A model generated the notes under the pieces. That model saw only the letters and a list, made by a program, of their open reading frames with translations, had not been told where the DNA came from and searched no databases. The translations under genes and the position numbers were made by a program. 64,000 bases of DNA, from positions 184,942 through 248,941 of the forward strand of contig NZ_LMMM01000017.1 in the NCBI RefSeq assembly GCF_001422245.1. Direction: 5' to 3'. Source of the stretch: Rhizobium sp. Leaf262 (GTDB taxonomy: Bacteria; Pseudomonadota; Alphaproteobacteria; Rhizobiales; Rhizobiaceae). Of the stretch, positions 9,690 to 20,004 are shown in pieces (the stretch's first letter is position 1; every line of letters starts with the position of its first letter).

Positions 9690-10511
9690 ATGGACAACCA
9701 ACAGTCAGATCCTCCAGTCGATTTCGACAGCCTGCGCGCTTTGATTCAGGCGAAACACGCAGCATTTCCCAAACGCCTGTCACAGGTGGCACGCTATCTG
9801 GTCGATAATCCGGACGAAATTGCCCTTGGCTCAGTCAGTTCTATAGCCGAAGCTGCGCAAGTGACACCTTCCACCGTGATGCGGTTCGCGCAGCATCTCG
9901 GCTATGACGGCTTCACTGCGCTGCAGGAAATCTTCCGACGAAACATTCGGGAAAAACTCTCCTTACGCGACGACGTGAAAGGCTGGAAATCTGCCGAAAA
10001 AGGAAGGTTTTTTCCAAATCATATACTCAATCAGACCATTGACGTCTGCTGCAACGCTCTGTCTGGGCTCACCAACATGGTTGCCACGATAGAGATTGAC
10101 GGCGCTGTCGAAATCCTGTCACGGGCTCGATGCGTGTTTTTCCACGGATCACGTTCGACCTTTCCCATGACGGTTGCGCTTCAGCAAGCCCTGACAGGGG
10201 CAGGTATCCGGTGCACTTTATCGATGGACTTGACCGGCGGAGACGACGTCCTCGCGCTAGCAACGAATGAGGATGCCGTAATCTTCATCTCACGATCCGC
10301 CCACGCCGAACGTGAGTTCCTTGCTTCATCTCTGGCGGCAAAGGGCGTCCCGATCATCGCCATCGTGGACTCCAGTCTCAATCCATACACGGATTTCGCA
10401 TCGATCAGCTTCAAGCTAGGTAGGCCGGGTGATGCGAATTTCCTGATGCCGACGCTGGCAATCGCACTCACCGAGGTGTTGGTAGCGCGGTTGAGGCAGA
10501 CGCGCGCATGA
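9690..10511 (+). CDS. iolR: MurR/RpiR-family transcriptional regulator, IolR-like
   Basis: A 273-residue regulator with an N-terminal RpiR helix-turn-helix (SSIAEAAQVTPSTVMRFAQHLGYDGF) and a C-terminal SIS sugar-binding domain (VFFHGSRSTFPM, DAVIFISRSAHAEREF, KGVPIIAIVDS). In Sinorhizobium the iol genes are repressed by an RpiR-type IolR, and its position after iolCDEB supports the same role. ATG 9690 is chosen; a GTG at 9675 would add five residues, and neither has a strong ribosome site. It probably binds a phosphorylated inositol intermediate. The candidate operator at 16189-16208 has the GGAA-N6-TTCC form recalled for IolR. The symbol rests on family plus context. Confidence 0.85.
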   Translation: MDNQQSDPPVDFDSLRALIQAKHAAFPKRLSQVARYLVDNPDEIALGSVSSIAEAAQVTPSTVMRFAQHLGYDGFTALQEIFRRNIREKLSLRDDVKGWKSAEKGRFFPNHILNQTIDVCCNALSGLTNMVATIEIDGAVEILSRARCVFFHGSRSTFPMTVALQQALTGAGIRCTLSMDLTGGDDVLALATNEDAVIFISRSAHAEREFLASSLAAKGVPIIAIVDSSLNPYTDFASISFKLGRPGDANFLMPTLAIALTEVLVARLRQTRA

Positions 10512-10540
10512 ATGCCGCCTTGATGACAGCATACACGCGT

Positions 10541-11587
10541 TCATTCGACCAACCCTGCTTGTGCAAACGAAATATTGATCGCGGTGCGGATGCAATCAAG
10601 CGTCTCCATCGTAGCAAGCGTCTCCTGTCGCGGCCGACACGTGCTTTCGGATCGTCCTTCCGAAATCGCCCAGGCTACGTCCGCAGCTTCATAGAACAGC
10701 CCCTCGAAATGCGCGCCTCTCGGTTCTTCGTAGCGAAGCCGGACCAACCCATCCAGTGACCAGACCTCGAATGGGCCTGGCAGGTGGAATTCCGAATCGA
10801 AACGGATCGACCCCTTGGTGCCGACAATCGCGGCATTTGTGGAGGTGAAGCCGTAGAGCGTTGTCGACATGGTGCCCAGCGCTCCGCTGGCGTTGGCCAG
10901 AACGACCGATAGCTGGCCATTCACGCCCGCAGGATCGGCCTCACCGAGACCGACAACCTTATCCGGCACGCCAAGAAGTTTTGTCAGCAGGGAAACCGGG
11001 TAAGTGCCCAGATCAAGCAACGGGCCACCGGCAAGGTTGGCGTCGAAAATTCGGTGATCGCGTGGCAGATATTCGCCATATTCCGTATAGACGGACCGTA
11101 TTTCGCCTATAGCGCCCGCATCCAGAACCTGCTGAAGCACATCGAATTTCGGCAGAAAATAGGTCCAAAGCGCTTCTGCGAGGAAAACGCCCTTGAGGCG
11201 GGCCGCCGTTACCATGGACTGCGCCTGTGCGAAGTTGAGTGCCATCGGCTTTTCGACGAGCACATGTTTGCCCGCCTCGATGGCGAGCAATGCGTGATCG
11301 CAATGCATGTTGTGCGGTGATGCAACATAGATGATGTCAATGTCGTCTGCGGTTACAAGCGCTTCGTAGCTATCATAGACACCCGAAATATCCCAACGTG
11401 CAGCAAAGGCCTGTGCCGATGCTCGCAATCTAGAACCCACGGCAGCGATGTCCTGCCGTGTGTGCGCCTTGACCGATTCTACGAACTTGTCAGCAATCCA
11501 GCCTGAACCCAGTATGCCCCACCGCAGGGGCGGCGCTTGCATGACGGGGCGGATTCTTGCGGTGGGCAGAGTTTTGGGAAACGACAT
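10541..11587 (-). CDS. Gfo/Idh/MocA dehydrogenase, dihydrodiol/xylose-dehydrogenase-like
   Basis: A 348-residue oxidoreductase with Rossmann motif WGILGSGWIADKF, VLVEKPMALN, and GGPLLDLGTYPVSLL. This last motif replaces the IolG-type AIHD helix and places it near the dimeric dihydrodiol dehydrogenase and NADP-dependent xylose/glucose dehydrogenase branch. It is the last gene of a minus-strand operon, 38 bases after the preceding gene, and converges on the RpiR gene. It likely oxidises or reduces a sugar or cyclitol related to those handled by its neighbours; the substrate is unknown. Confidence 0.83.
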   Translation of the reverse strand: MSFPKTLPTARIRPVMQAPPLRWGILGSGWIADKFVESVKAHTRQDIAAVGSRLRASAQAFAARWDISGVYDSYEALVTADDIDIIYVASPHNMHCDHALLAIEAGKHVLVEKPMALNFAQAQSMVTAARLKGVFLAEALWTYFLPKFDVLQQVLDAGAIGEIRSVYTEYGEYLPRDHRIFDANLAGGPLLDLGTYPVSLLTKLLGVPDKVVGLGEADPAGVNGQLSVVLANASGALGTMSTTLYGFTSTNAAIVGTKGSIRFDSEFHLPGPFEVWSLDGLVRLRYEEPRGAHFEGLFYEAADVAWAISEGRSESTCRPRQETLATMETLDCIRTAINISFAQAGLVE

Positions 11588-11625
11588 CTGTTTTTATCCT
11601 TCCATGATGGGCGAATGCCCGTCGC

Positions 11626-12798
11626 TTAACGGGCGATCGTTTGCCATGTCTTTGTTTCCAGAGACAGCTCCATGGCATCGATGATGCGCTCGTTGGCAAG
11701 GCCGAATTCGAAGTTTGGAAAGCAGTCGGCGTCGTTGACGATGCCTTCGATCAGATCTCGCACCTCAATCACCTTGACATCGAAGTAACCAAGGCCGCCA
11801 CCCGCGAAATCGAAGCCGAAGAAAGCGGAAAATTGTGAGACCTGACTTCCGGCATAGATTGTCTTGAAGCCACGGTCCGGCTTGGGATCGTTGAAGCGAG
11901 AGATTTTCAGTTCGTTGAAACGCTCTCCGTCCATCAGGATGGTGCCTTCCGTGCCAGACACCTCCCAGTAAATGCCGAAGACCTTTCCGGCAGCAACGCG
12001 TGATGCTTCGATTGTTCCGCCAGCGCCGTTTGCGAAGCGAACAAGCGTCTGTATTTGGTCCTCGTTTTCGACCACCGCACGCGCAGCTTCACTGCCAGCC
12101 TTTGCACCATAACCCGATCCGCCCTGTGGAACGGGCCGTGTTGGGAAAAACGTCTGCGTTTGAGCGATGACGCTTTCAAAATCGCCCATCAAATATTGTG
12201 CGACGGAGATCACATGGCTGCCGAGATCGCCAAGAGCGCCGGAGCCTGCGTCTTTGCGTGTGCAACGCCAGGAAAACGGCAGCTCAGGATCGGAGAAGAA
12301 GCCCTGGTCGAACCAACCACGGAAGCGCATCGGCGTGCCGATGTCACCCTTGTCGATCAACTGCTTGGCCAGCATAGCGGCAGGCGTCTTGATGTTGTTG
12401 AAGGCCACCATGGTCTTGACGCCCTTACTTCTGGCGGCGGCGGCCATTTCCTCCGCCTCCTCCAGCGTCACAGACAGGGGCTTTTCGCAATAGACGTGTT
12501 TACCGGCGGCGATTGCTGCCATTGCCATTTCATGGTGCATGGAGTTCGGCGAGGTAATGTCGACAACGTCGATTTCAGGATCTTCGACCAGCTTGCGCCA
12601 GTCTCCCGTGCTTCTCTCGAAGCCAAATCGAGCGGCGGCATCGGCGGCAAGCTCGTCCGTCGCATCCGCCAGAAGGCATAGGCGGGGAACGGCAGGCAGA
12701 TCGCGATACAGCATCCCCGCACGGCGATAGGCATCCGAGTGTGCCTGACCCATGAAGCCGGATCCGATCAGGCCAATATTGAGAGTTTTCTTATTCAT
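11626..12798 (-). CDS. Gfo/Idh/MocA-family oxidoreductase
   Basis: A 390-residue protein with IGLIGSGFMGQAHSDAYR at the N terminus, HVYCEKPLSVTLEEAEEM, and GALGDLGSHVISVAQYLMGD in the catalytic domain. This long branch of Gfo/Idh proteins is frequent in cyclitol and uncommon-sugar operons. ATG 12798 is chosen because it overlaps the stop of the upstream IolE-like gene by eight bases; an in-frame ATG at 12807 and a much longer open frame also exist. It is the third gene of the LacI-linked minus-strand operon. Substrate unknown. Confidence 0.86.
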   Translation of the reverse strand: MNKKTLNIGLIGSGFMGQAHSDAYRRAGMLYRDLPAVPRLCLLADATDELAADAAARFGFERSTGDWRKLVEDPEIDVVDITSPNSMHHEMAMAAIAAGKHVYCEKPLSVTLEEAEEMAAAARSKGVKTMVAFNNIKTPAAMLAKQLIDKGDIGTPMRFRGWFDQGFFSDPELPFSWRCTRKDAGSGALGDLGSHVISVAQYLMGDFESVIAQTQTFFPTRPVPQGGSGYGAKAGSEAARAVVENEDQIQTLVRFANGAGGTIEASRVAAGKVFGIYWEVSGTEGTILMDGERFNELKISRFNDPKPDRGFKTIYAGSQVSQFSAFFGFDFAGGGLGYFDVKVIEVRDLIEGIVNDADCFPNFEFGLANERIIDAMELSLETKTWQTIAR

Positions 12799-13732
12799 GA
12801 TTTTCATCCTGATGAACGGGGGTATTGGCAAAAGTGTCAAGGACGTAGTTGAAGGCAGCGGTGACGGCGGGGAGTGGCGGGGTAAGTGCCGGATCCTGTT
12901 CCGCTTCGACGACCAGCCAGCCACGATAGCCGCTTTGCCGAACGAAGGTGGCCAGTGGGGCAAAATCGATGATCCCGTCGCCCGGCACAGTGAACATGCC
13001 TTTCCGCACGCCGGTATTAAAACTCAGATCTCCGCTGCGGACTTCGGCCATCACTGGCCCACGCACATCTTTCAGGTGAATATGAGCGATGCGGTCGTCA
13101 AACCGTTCAATCAGACGGGTGTAGTCGAACCCTGCGGCAGTGGCGTGGCCAGTGTCGAGAAGAAGTCCGACGGACGCGCCCGAATTGTCAAACAGGGAGG
13201 AAATCTCGTCAAATGTTTCGGCCACCATCATCAGGTGATGGTGATAGGCCAGCGCCAGACCATATTCCCCCCTCAGTCGCATACCGAAATCTGTCAGCCG
13301 CGCTCCATAGGCGGCAAAATCTTCCTTCGGCATCAGTCGTCGCGCGGACATCTGTGCATCCAGCGGGGCACCGGGCGTCATCATGGCCACTTCGCCATAG
13401 ACCATGACCGACGAGCCCATGTCACGCAGCAACTTGGCGTGATCTGCCACGGCTGCCATCTCTGCATCAACATCGTATTCCGCCAGGCTTCCGGAGTGCC
13501 AGCCGGAGGCCAAAGCCAGTCCGCGGTCACTCAGAAGAGGTGCCAATGTCTTGAAGTCGCGGGGTAACTTGCGCCCGAGTTCGACGCCCTGATAACCGAC
13601 ACGTGCTGCATCATCCAGGCAGGTTTCGAGCGATATGTTAGCGCCCAGATCTTCCAGCACGTCGTTGGCCCAGGAAAGCGGACTTACCGCGAGACGAACG
13701 CCGTTCGGCAGGTTCGATAGTTTTTCGTCCAT
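12791..13732 (-). CDS. IolE/MocC-like TIM-barrel dehydratase or isomerase
   Basis: A 313-residue paralogue of IolE. Shared motifs are ALASGWHSG, LAYHHHLMMVAET, LLLDTGHATAAG, IAHIHLKDVRGP, MFTVPGDG and GWLVVEAEQDPA. The family includes inosose dehydratase and the rhizopine catabolism protein MocC. Because a canonical iolE exists at 7466, this copy probably acts on another keto-inositol isomer or a methylated cyclitol (inference). It is second in the minus-strand operon, 26 bases after the iolG-type gene, and overlaps the next gene's start. Confidence 0.88.
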   Translation of the reverse strand: MDEKLSNLPNGVRLAVSPLSWANDVLEDLGANISLETCLDDAARVGYQGVELGRKLPRDFKTLAPLLSDRGLALASGWHSGSLAEYDVDAEMAAVADHAKLLRDMGSSVMVYGEVAMMTPGAPLDAQMSARRLMPKEDFAAYGARLTDFGMRLRGEYGLALAYHHHLMMVAETFDEISSLFDNSGASVGLLLDTGHATAAGFDYTRLIERFDDRIAHIHLKDVRGPVMAEVRSGDLSFNTGVRKGMFTVPGDGIIDFAPLATFVRQSGYRGWLVVEAEQDPALTPPLPAVTAAFNYVLDTFANTPVHQDENHE

Positions 13733-13758
13733 GATAATCTCCTCCGCAAACGCTGCAA

Positions 13759-14766
13759 CTAAGGTCGCCAGTCTGGTCCGATGTGAATGGGCATGCCGGT
13801 CTGCATGGAAACAATCGCCGCCTCTGCAATCCTCTGCGCTTCAAGTCCGTCTCGAATGCCGGCAAGAGGTTCGCGCCCCGTCTCGATCATATCAACGAAG
13901 GCCACCATCTCGTCGCGGTAGGCAGCCGCAAAACGTTCGATGAAATAATTCATCGGTGGCGAGGCGCGAAAGCCGCTGACGTCTGCAATCGTGACGCCAC
14001 GCTGCGGGCGGTTCTCCACATACAGCACCTCTTTCGAGCAAAGCACCTCTAGCCGCTGATCGTAGCCGAAGGGTGCGCGGCGGCAGTTTATCATCTGCAC
14101 AAACCGGCCAGATGCAGATGTCAGCGTCACCATGGCCGTATCGATATCTCCGACATCGCCGATCTCCTTGTCGATCAGGCAATTGCCGACCGCATAAACG
14201 GTCGTTATCTCCTCACCGAGAAGATAGCGCGCCATATCGAAATCATGGATTGCCTGGTCGCGGAACATGCCGCCGGAATGGCTGATATACGCAAGGGAAG
14301 GTGGCGACGGGTCGCGCGTGTGCATGACGATGTGCTCGAGTGTGCCCGCGTCGCCGCTCAAAACGCGATCGCGCACGAAGCGAAAGTCGGGGTCATAGCG
14401 GCGCTGGAAAGCAAGAAAGCAGGCCACTTCGGAAGCCTCTACAGCGTCTGTTACTGCTTCCACTGTCGCAAAATTCAGGCTGACAGGCTTTTCGCAAAAA
14501 ATCGCCTTGCCGGATTTCGCTGCTTTCAGCAGCAGCTCTGCATGCGTATCGGTCGAACTGGCGATGATGACGCCATCGATTGAAGGGTCGGAGAATACCG
14601 TGTCTGCCGAAGCCGTTTTAGCACCGATCCGGGCCGCAAGAAGTGCCTGATGCTCATCAGCAATCGGGTCGACAAGATATTTGATCTGCACCGAGCCCAG
14701 GCCGCTCGCATTTACCGCGTGCACATGCCCGATACGACCCGCGCCGAAGACAGCGAGATTGATCAT
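13759..14766 (-). CDS. iolG: Inositol 2-dehydrogenase-type Gfo/Idh protein
   Basis: A 335-residue NAD-dependent dehydrogenase with INLAVFGAGRIGHVHAVN, AIFCEKPVSLN, FQRRYDPDFR and MFRDQAIHDFDMARYLLG. These are the standard marks of myo-inositol 2-dehydrogenase (IolG), which makes scyllo-inosose. ATG 14766 has GGAGG six bases upstream. It is the first gene of a four-gene minus-strand operon, divergent from the LacI regulator across a 122-base gap carrying a perfect palindrome. It could serve the main iolCDEB route or the isomer route of its own operon; IolG homologues vary in isomer preference. Confidence 0.85.
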   Translation of the reverse strand: MINLAVFGAGRIGHVHAVNASGLGSVQIKYLVDPIADEHQALLAARIGAKTASADTVFSDPSIDGVIIASSTDTHAELLLKAAKSGKAIFCEKPVSLNFATVEAVTDAVEASEVACFLAFQRRYDPDFRFVRDRVLSGDAGTLEHIVMHTRDPSPPSLAYISHSGGMFRDQAIHDFDMARYLLGEEITTVYAVGNCLIDKEIGDVGDIDTAMVTLTSASGRFVQMINCRRAPFGYDQRLEVLCSKEVLYVENRPQRGVTIADVSGFRASPPMNYFIERFAAAYRDEMVAFVDMIETGREPLAGIRDGLEAQRIAEAAIVSMQTGMPIHIGPDWRP

Positions 14767-14856
14767 TGATAGCCTCCCATTCTTTCCCGGTGTTGTTATG
14801 GCTTCATCCGGGTTGTGGGCAGACTAGCCTGGTGTTACTGATGGAAAACGTCAATT

Positions 14857-14876
14857 TTTGAAGAGATATCTTCAAA
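14857..14876. promoter_or_regulatory. Candidate LacI-family operator
   Basis: Perfect inverted repeat with 8-bp arms TTTGAAGA and TCTTCAAA around GATA. It lies in the 122-base gap between divergent iolG and the LacI-type regulator, ending 12 bases before the regulator ATG at 14889 and just upstream of its GGAG ribosome site. Position and symmetry suit autoregulation and control of the divergent operon. LacI operators are usually even-length palindromes of this kind. Binding is inferred. Confidence 0.6.
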
Positions 14877-14888
14877 TGGAGAAGAACG

Positions 14889-15902
14889 ATGAGCAAACCT
14901 ACTGCTCAGGATCTAGCATCTGCAGCAGGCGTGTCGCTGTCGACCGTCGACCGTGTTCTTAACAATCGTGGCGGCGTGAGCGAGGACAGAGAACGCCGTG
15001 TGCTCGAGCATGCCCGCAAGCTCAAGATCGACAGGGCGCTGAACCAGCGGGCAGCACGCACCTTTCGCATCGCGGTTCTGCTCCAGCCGAGATCAAATTC
15101 TTTTCATGCCTTGGTTCAAGATCATTTTGAGGCAGCAAACCGGAATTTCGCTTTCTATAATCTCCAGTTCCAAGTGCATCACATCAACCCCCTGCGTCCT
15201 GCTGTGACGGCACAGTTGATAAATTCCCTATCTTCACGCTGCGATGCTCTTGCCATAATCAGTCCGCAAAATGCGGCAGTCGCGGCGGCGTTGAGGGCAT
15301 TTGGTCAAGGTGGAAAGCCCGTCGTCACCATGGTAACCGATCTTCGCGATGCTGAAAGATATGCCTATGTCGGACCAGACAACAGGAAAGCGGGCCGTGT
15401 CGCGGGCGATTTAATGGGACGTTTGCTCGGCCGGGACGGCGGGGAAATTGTCGTCATCGCGGGTCTGATCAGCATGATAGGCCATGAGGAGCGCGAGATG
15501 GGGTTCCGGACCGTTCTGCGTGAGCGCTATCCCCAGTGCAAGGTGACCGAGGTGCTCGAAAGCATGGAGCGCGGAGATGTGGCAGGTGACCTCGTTTTCA
15601 ACGCGTTGAGAAAAAATCCAGCTATACGAGGCATCTATAATGCGTCTGCGGGCGCTCAAACGGTGGTCAACGCCATGACGAAGCTTGGCAAGAACAAAGA
15701 CGTGATTTTCATCACCCATGAGCTCACGAAAGACCGTCGTCATTTGATGCGAGATGGAATGATTGACGCAATCATCGATCAGGATCCAGAGACGGAGGTG
15801 CGGACTGCGGTAGAAGCGCTCGCCGCTTATTTTGGAAGAACGGAAAAGTGCCTTCTGTCCCTTATCACTCCCATACAGATACATATGATTGAGAACAGCT
15901 AG
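14889..15902 (+). CDS. LacI-family transcriptional regulator
   Basis: A 337-residue regulator. The N-terminal LacI helix-turn-helix reads TAQDLASAAGVSLSTVDRVL with hinge-region NNRGGVSEDRERRVLEHA. A periplasmic-binding-like effector domain follows, including AYVGPDNRKAGRVAGDLMGRLL. The domain-2 style (FRIAVLLQPRSNSFH) resembles regulators of inositol and ribose-type transporters. It is divergent from the iolG-led operon and probably represses it and itself through the palindrome at 14857-14876, with a cyclitol as inducer (inference). GGAG precedes the ATG by seven bases. Confidence 0.9.
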   Translation: MSKPTAQDLASAAGVSLSTVDRVLNNRGGVSEDRERRVLEHARKLKIDRALNQRAARTFRIAVLLQPRSNSFHALVQDHFEAANRNFAFYNLQFQVHHINPLRPAVTAQLINSLSSRCDALAIISPQNAAVAAALRAFGQGGKPVVTMVTDLRDAERYAYVGPDNRKAGRVAGDLMGRLLGRDGGEIVVIAGLISMIGHEEREMGFRTVLRERYPQCKVTEVLESMERGDVAGDLVFNALRKNPAIRGIYNASAGAQTVVNAMTKLGKNKDVIFITHELTKDRRHLMRDGMIDAIIDQDPETEVRTAVEALAAYFGRTEKCLLSLITPIQIHMIENS

Positions 15903-16161
15903 AGGCATTCGTTTAGGGTAAGAACCTTGACTTATGTGCAGATCAACACCGCTAAGACCTCTCTTCTACCTCGCCAAAATGACGGTCTGCTCTAAATGAG
16001 AGCAAACAGAAAATCGCTAAAGTGCGGTTTTCGTCGTTTATCAATGTGCGTCACAATTCTCCAAATTCCTATATGTGTTGCTGGAAAGTAGACCGTGCTT
16101 GCCCTCCGAGCAAATTAGGACTTCATTACTTGTCACCAAAATCTATTATTGTGCACTTCGG
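15903..16161. other. Noncoding stretch downstream of LacI gene
   Basis: No gene is supported here. The only structure seen is a 6-bp inverted repeat TGCTCT/AGAGCA (15988-16004) with a 5-base loop and no following T-tract, so it is not a convincing terminator. The sequence becomes AT-rich towards the promoter region of the next gene. Confidence 0.5.
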
Positions 16162-16208
16162 CGGAATAAGAATTCTCCAAAATAAAAACTCGGAATTATT
16201 ATTCCGAG
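16162..16208. promoter_or_regulatory. Tandem IolR-type operator-like sites
   Basis: The right site (16189-16208) is a perfect palindrome with 8-bp arms CTCGGAAT and ATTCCGAG. It contains GGAA-N6-TTCC, the form I recall being reported for the Sinorhizobium RpiR-type repressor IolR. The left site (16162-16177) contains GGAA-N6-TTCT, one mismatch from the same core, with its centre 29 bp away. A TATAAT (16213-16218) lies just downstream, so the right site would cover the -35 region and block transcription of the binding-protein gene at 16323. Function is inferred. Confidence 0.55.
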
Positions 16209-16212
16209 ACAT

Positions 16213-16218
16213 TATAAT
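16213..16218 (+). promoter_or_regulatory. Candidate -10 box for binding-protein/chemoreceptor unit
   Basis: A perfect TATAAT in AT-rich sequence, 105 bases before the ATG at 16323. The expected -35 position falls inside the GGAA-N6-TTCC palindrome and is a poor match to TTGACA. Rhizobial promoters often tolerate weak -35 boxes, so this is a plausible but unproven promoter. Confidence 0.35.
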
Positions 16219-16279
16219 ATATTCAATTTATTGTTCCTGGTAATGATTATCCTCATGAAATTATAAGGGGAAATTAACC

Positions 16280-16303
16280 ATGCATAGCCTAAATTACCCT
16301 TGA
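16280..16303 (+). other. Possible 7-codon leader ORF
   Basis: An ATG preceded by AAGGGGA at good spacing opens a frame encoding MHSLNYP before TGA. It ends 19 bases before the binding-protein start. Such a mini-ORF could modulate translation or be chance in an AT-rich leader. No attenuator-like hairpin was found with it. Confidence 0.25.
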
Positions 16304-16322
16304 ATAAAGGGGGCTTACATAA

Positions 16323-17255
16323 ATGCGATTATCTGTAGTTGTTACATCAATCTTATTGTTGGGGACGAGCTGTGTTGAGGCAAAGACACTCGGAGTGTCG
16401 ATCGCCAACGCGAATGACGCTTTTCTTCACAGCCTGCTAGGTGGCATCAAGAATGCCGCCGATAAGATGCCAGACATGAAATTGCGTGTCGAAGACGCTG
16501 GTGGCGATCCTTCGCGTCAAATGGAGCAGATCAGTAAGCTGGCGGCCGACCGCGTCGATGCAATGATCGTCATCCTTTCGGATGGCGACCTCGGAGCAAA
16601 GATTTCGCAGATTGGCACCACCGCCAGCATACCCGTTGTCTATGTCAACAACGTTCCAGTCAATTCCGCCGAGCTTCCCGCTCATCAAACCGTGGTCGCC
16701 TCAGATGAAGTTGAAAGCGGAACGATGGAAACCCAGGAGGTTTGTCGCCTTCTAGGAGGCAAAGGCAAAGCTGTCGTTTTGATCGGAGAGTATTTCCATC
16801 CTGCAGCACGCACACGCACGAAGGACATCGATAGCGTTTTGTCCACCGATGCATGCAAGGGAATTTCCATACTAGAGAGGCAATCGGCGAACTGGTCACG
16901 TGACCAGGCTGATAATCTGATGCAAGAATGGCTGACCGCTGGCGTGAAGTTCGATGCCGTTATCGCAAATAACGATGAAATGGCTCTTGGTGCGATCCGG
17001 GCCATGAAGCGAAACAACATGCAAATGGATAAGGTTGTGGTGAGCGGCATCGATGCGACGTCGGATGCGCTTGACGCGATGGCTGCGGGCGACCTCGATG
17101 TCAGTGTCCTTCAAAATGCCCCTCAACAGGGTTCCAAGGGCGTCGAGGCGGCCATTAAGCTTATGGATGGCGGAACCGTACCTGCTTTTATTAAGGTGCC
17201 TTTCGAGCTGGTTACTCCGGTCAATCTGAAATCCTACTTGGTTAAAAGCCAGTGA
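16323..17255 (+). CDS. Orphan periplasmic sugar-binding protein next to chemoreceptor
   Basis: A 310-residue protein with an N-terminal signal peptide (hydrophobic VVVTSILLLG, probable cleavage after VEA) and a Peripla_BP_4 fold. It is a paralogue of the left-edge binding protein: both have the AVIANNDEMA.GA, GIDAT, and KVPFELVTP/VPFELVTP elements. No ABC permease or ATPase gene is adjacent. Instead a chemoreceptor follows after 33 bases, suggesting that it presents ligand to the receptor or feeds a transporter encoded elsewhere. AGGGGG precedes the ATG. The IolR-type palindrome upstream suggests induction by inositol (inference). Confidence 0.9.
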   Translation: MRLSVVVTSILLLGTSCVEAKTLGVSIANANDAFLHSLLGGIKNAADKMPDMKLRVEDAGGDPSRQMEQISKLAADRVDAMIVILSDGDLGAKISQIGTTASIPVVYVNNVPVNSAELPAHQTVVASDEVESGTMETQEVCRLLGGKGKAVVLIGEYFHPAARTRTKDIDSVLSTDACKGISILERQSANWSRDQADNLMQEWLTAGVKFDAVIANNDEMALGAIRAMKRNNMQMDKVVVSGIDATSDALDAMAAGDLDVSVLQNAPQQGSKGVEAAIKLMDGGTVPAFIKVPFELVTPVNLKSYLVKSQ

Positions 17256-19418
<2,163 letters not shown>

Positions 19419-19428
19419 TGTTTTGCAC

Positions 19429-19457
19429 AAACAGCCACTGATCGACAGTGGCTGTTT
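19429..19457 (+). terminator. Rho-independent terminator after chemoreceptor
   Basis: A perfect 12-bp stem (AAACAGCCACTG and CAGTGGCTGTTT) with a 5-base loop starts 10 bases after the chemoreceptor stop. It is followed by a T-rich run (ATCTTCTT). The A-rich 5' arm means it could also act on minus-strand transcripts. Confidence 0.85.
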
Positions 19458-20004
19458 ATCTTCTTAGAGTAAACTCACTTCTACCGCAGCCACACCTCTC
19501 GAGATCTTTCTGTTTTGTTCTGATTGGATAGCTGGCCGTGAAAACCGGACCAATCCTTCACCGGCAGGCGTCCCATCGACGCTGCTTCGACGCGCTGGAA
19601 TGAGTGACGATCGCGACATCAACGCAGAATTTGACGTAGCAAAATGCCACAAACTGTTCAGGCAAACATAGCCAACTGCGCTTACAGGCCTTCTTCAACC
19701 TATCATACGCCAAATGATATCCAAAAAAATTTGCTGCCGTCATCATCTCACTTGATGTTCACGAAATGTAGTCTGGTGCCCTACAAATTATAGAGATTGC
19801 CATTTGAAGCTGTCGCGCGAGGCATCGCGTTTCTGTGATGCTTTCATATCATTATATGTAAGGAACAGAATCAAAATCTATTAATATCGAGCAAGTCCCA
19901 TCCAAAGATTCGTCAGGTGACGGACGGCCGAAGGACCAACAATACTTCCTATATGCAGGCTAACAGTTTCGTGGCACTTTCTCCTACACTGTGGATACCA
20001 AAAG
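19458..20004. other. Noncoding/decayed stretch
   Basis: About 550 bases with short overlapping open frames on both strands and no recognisable protein. It lies between the inositol region and the aldolase pseudogene, consistent with a region undergoing decay at the junction of two gene islands. Confidence 0.5.

Noticed and set aside
15988..16004. Inverted repeat TGCTCT/AGAGCA as terminator of the LacI gene
   Set aside because: Only six base pairs and no T-tract follows.
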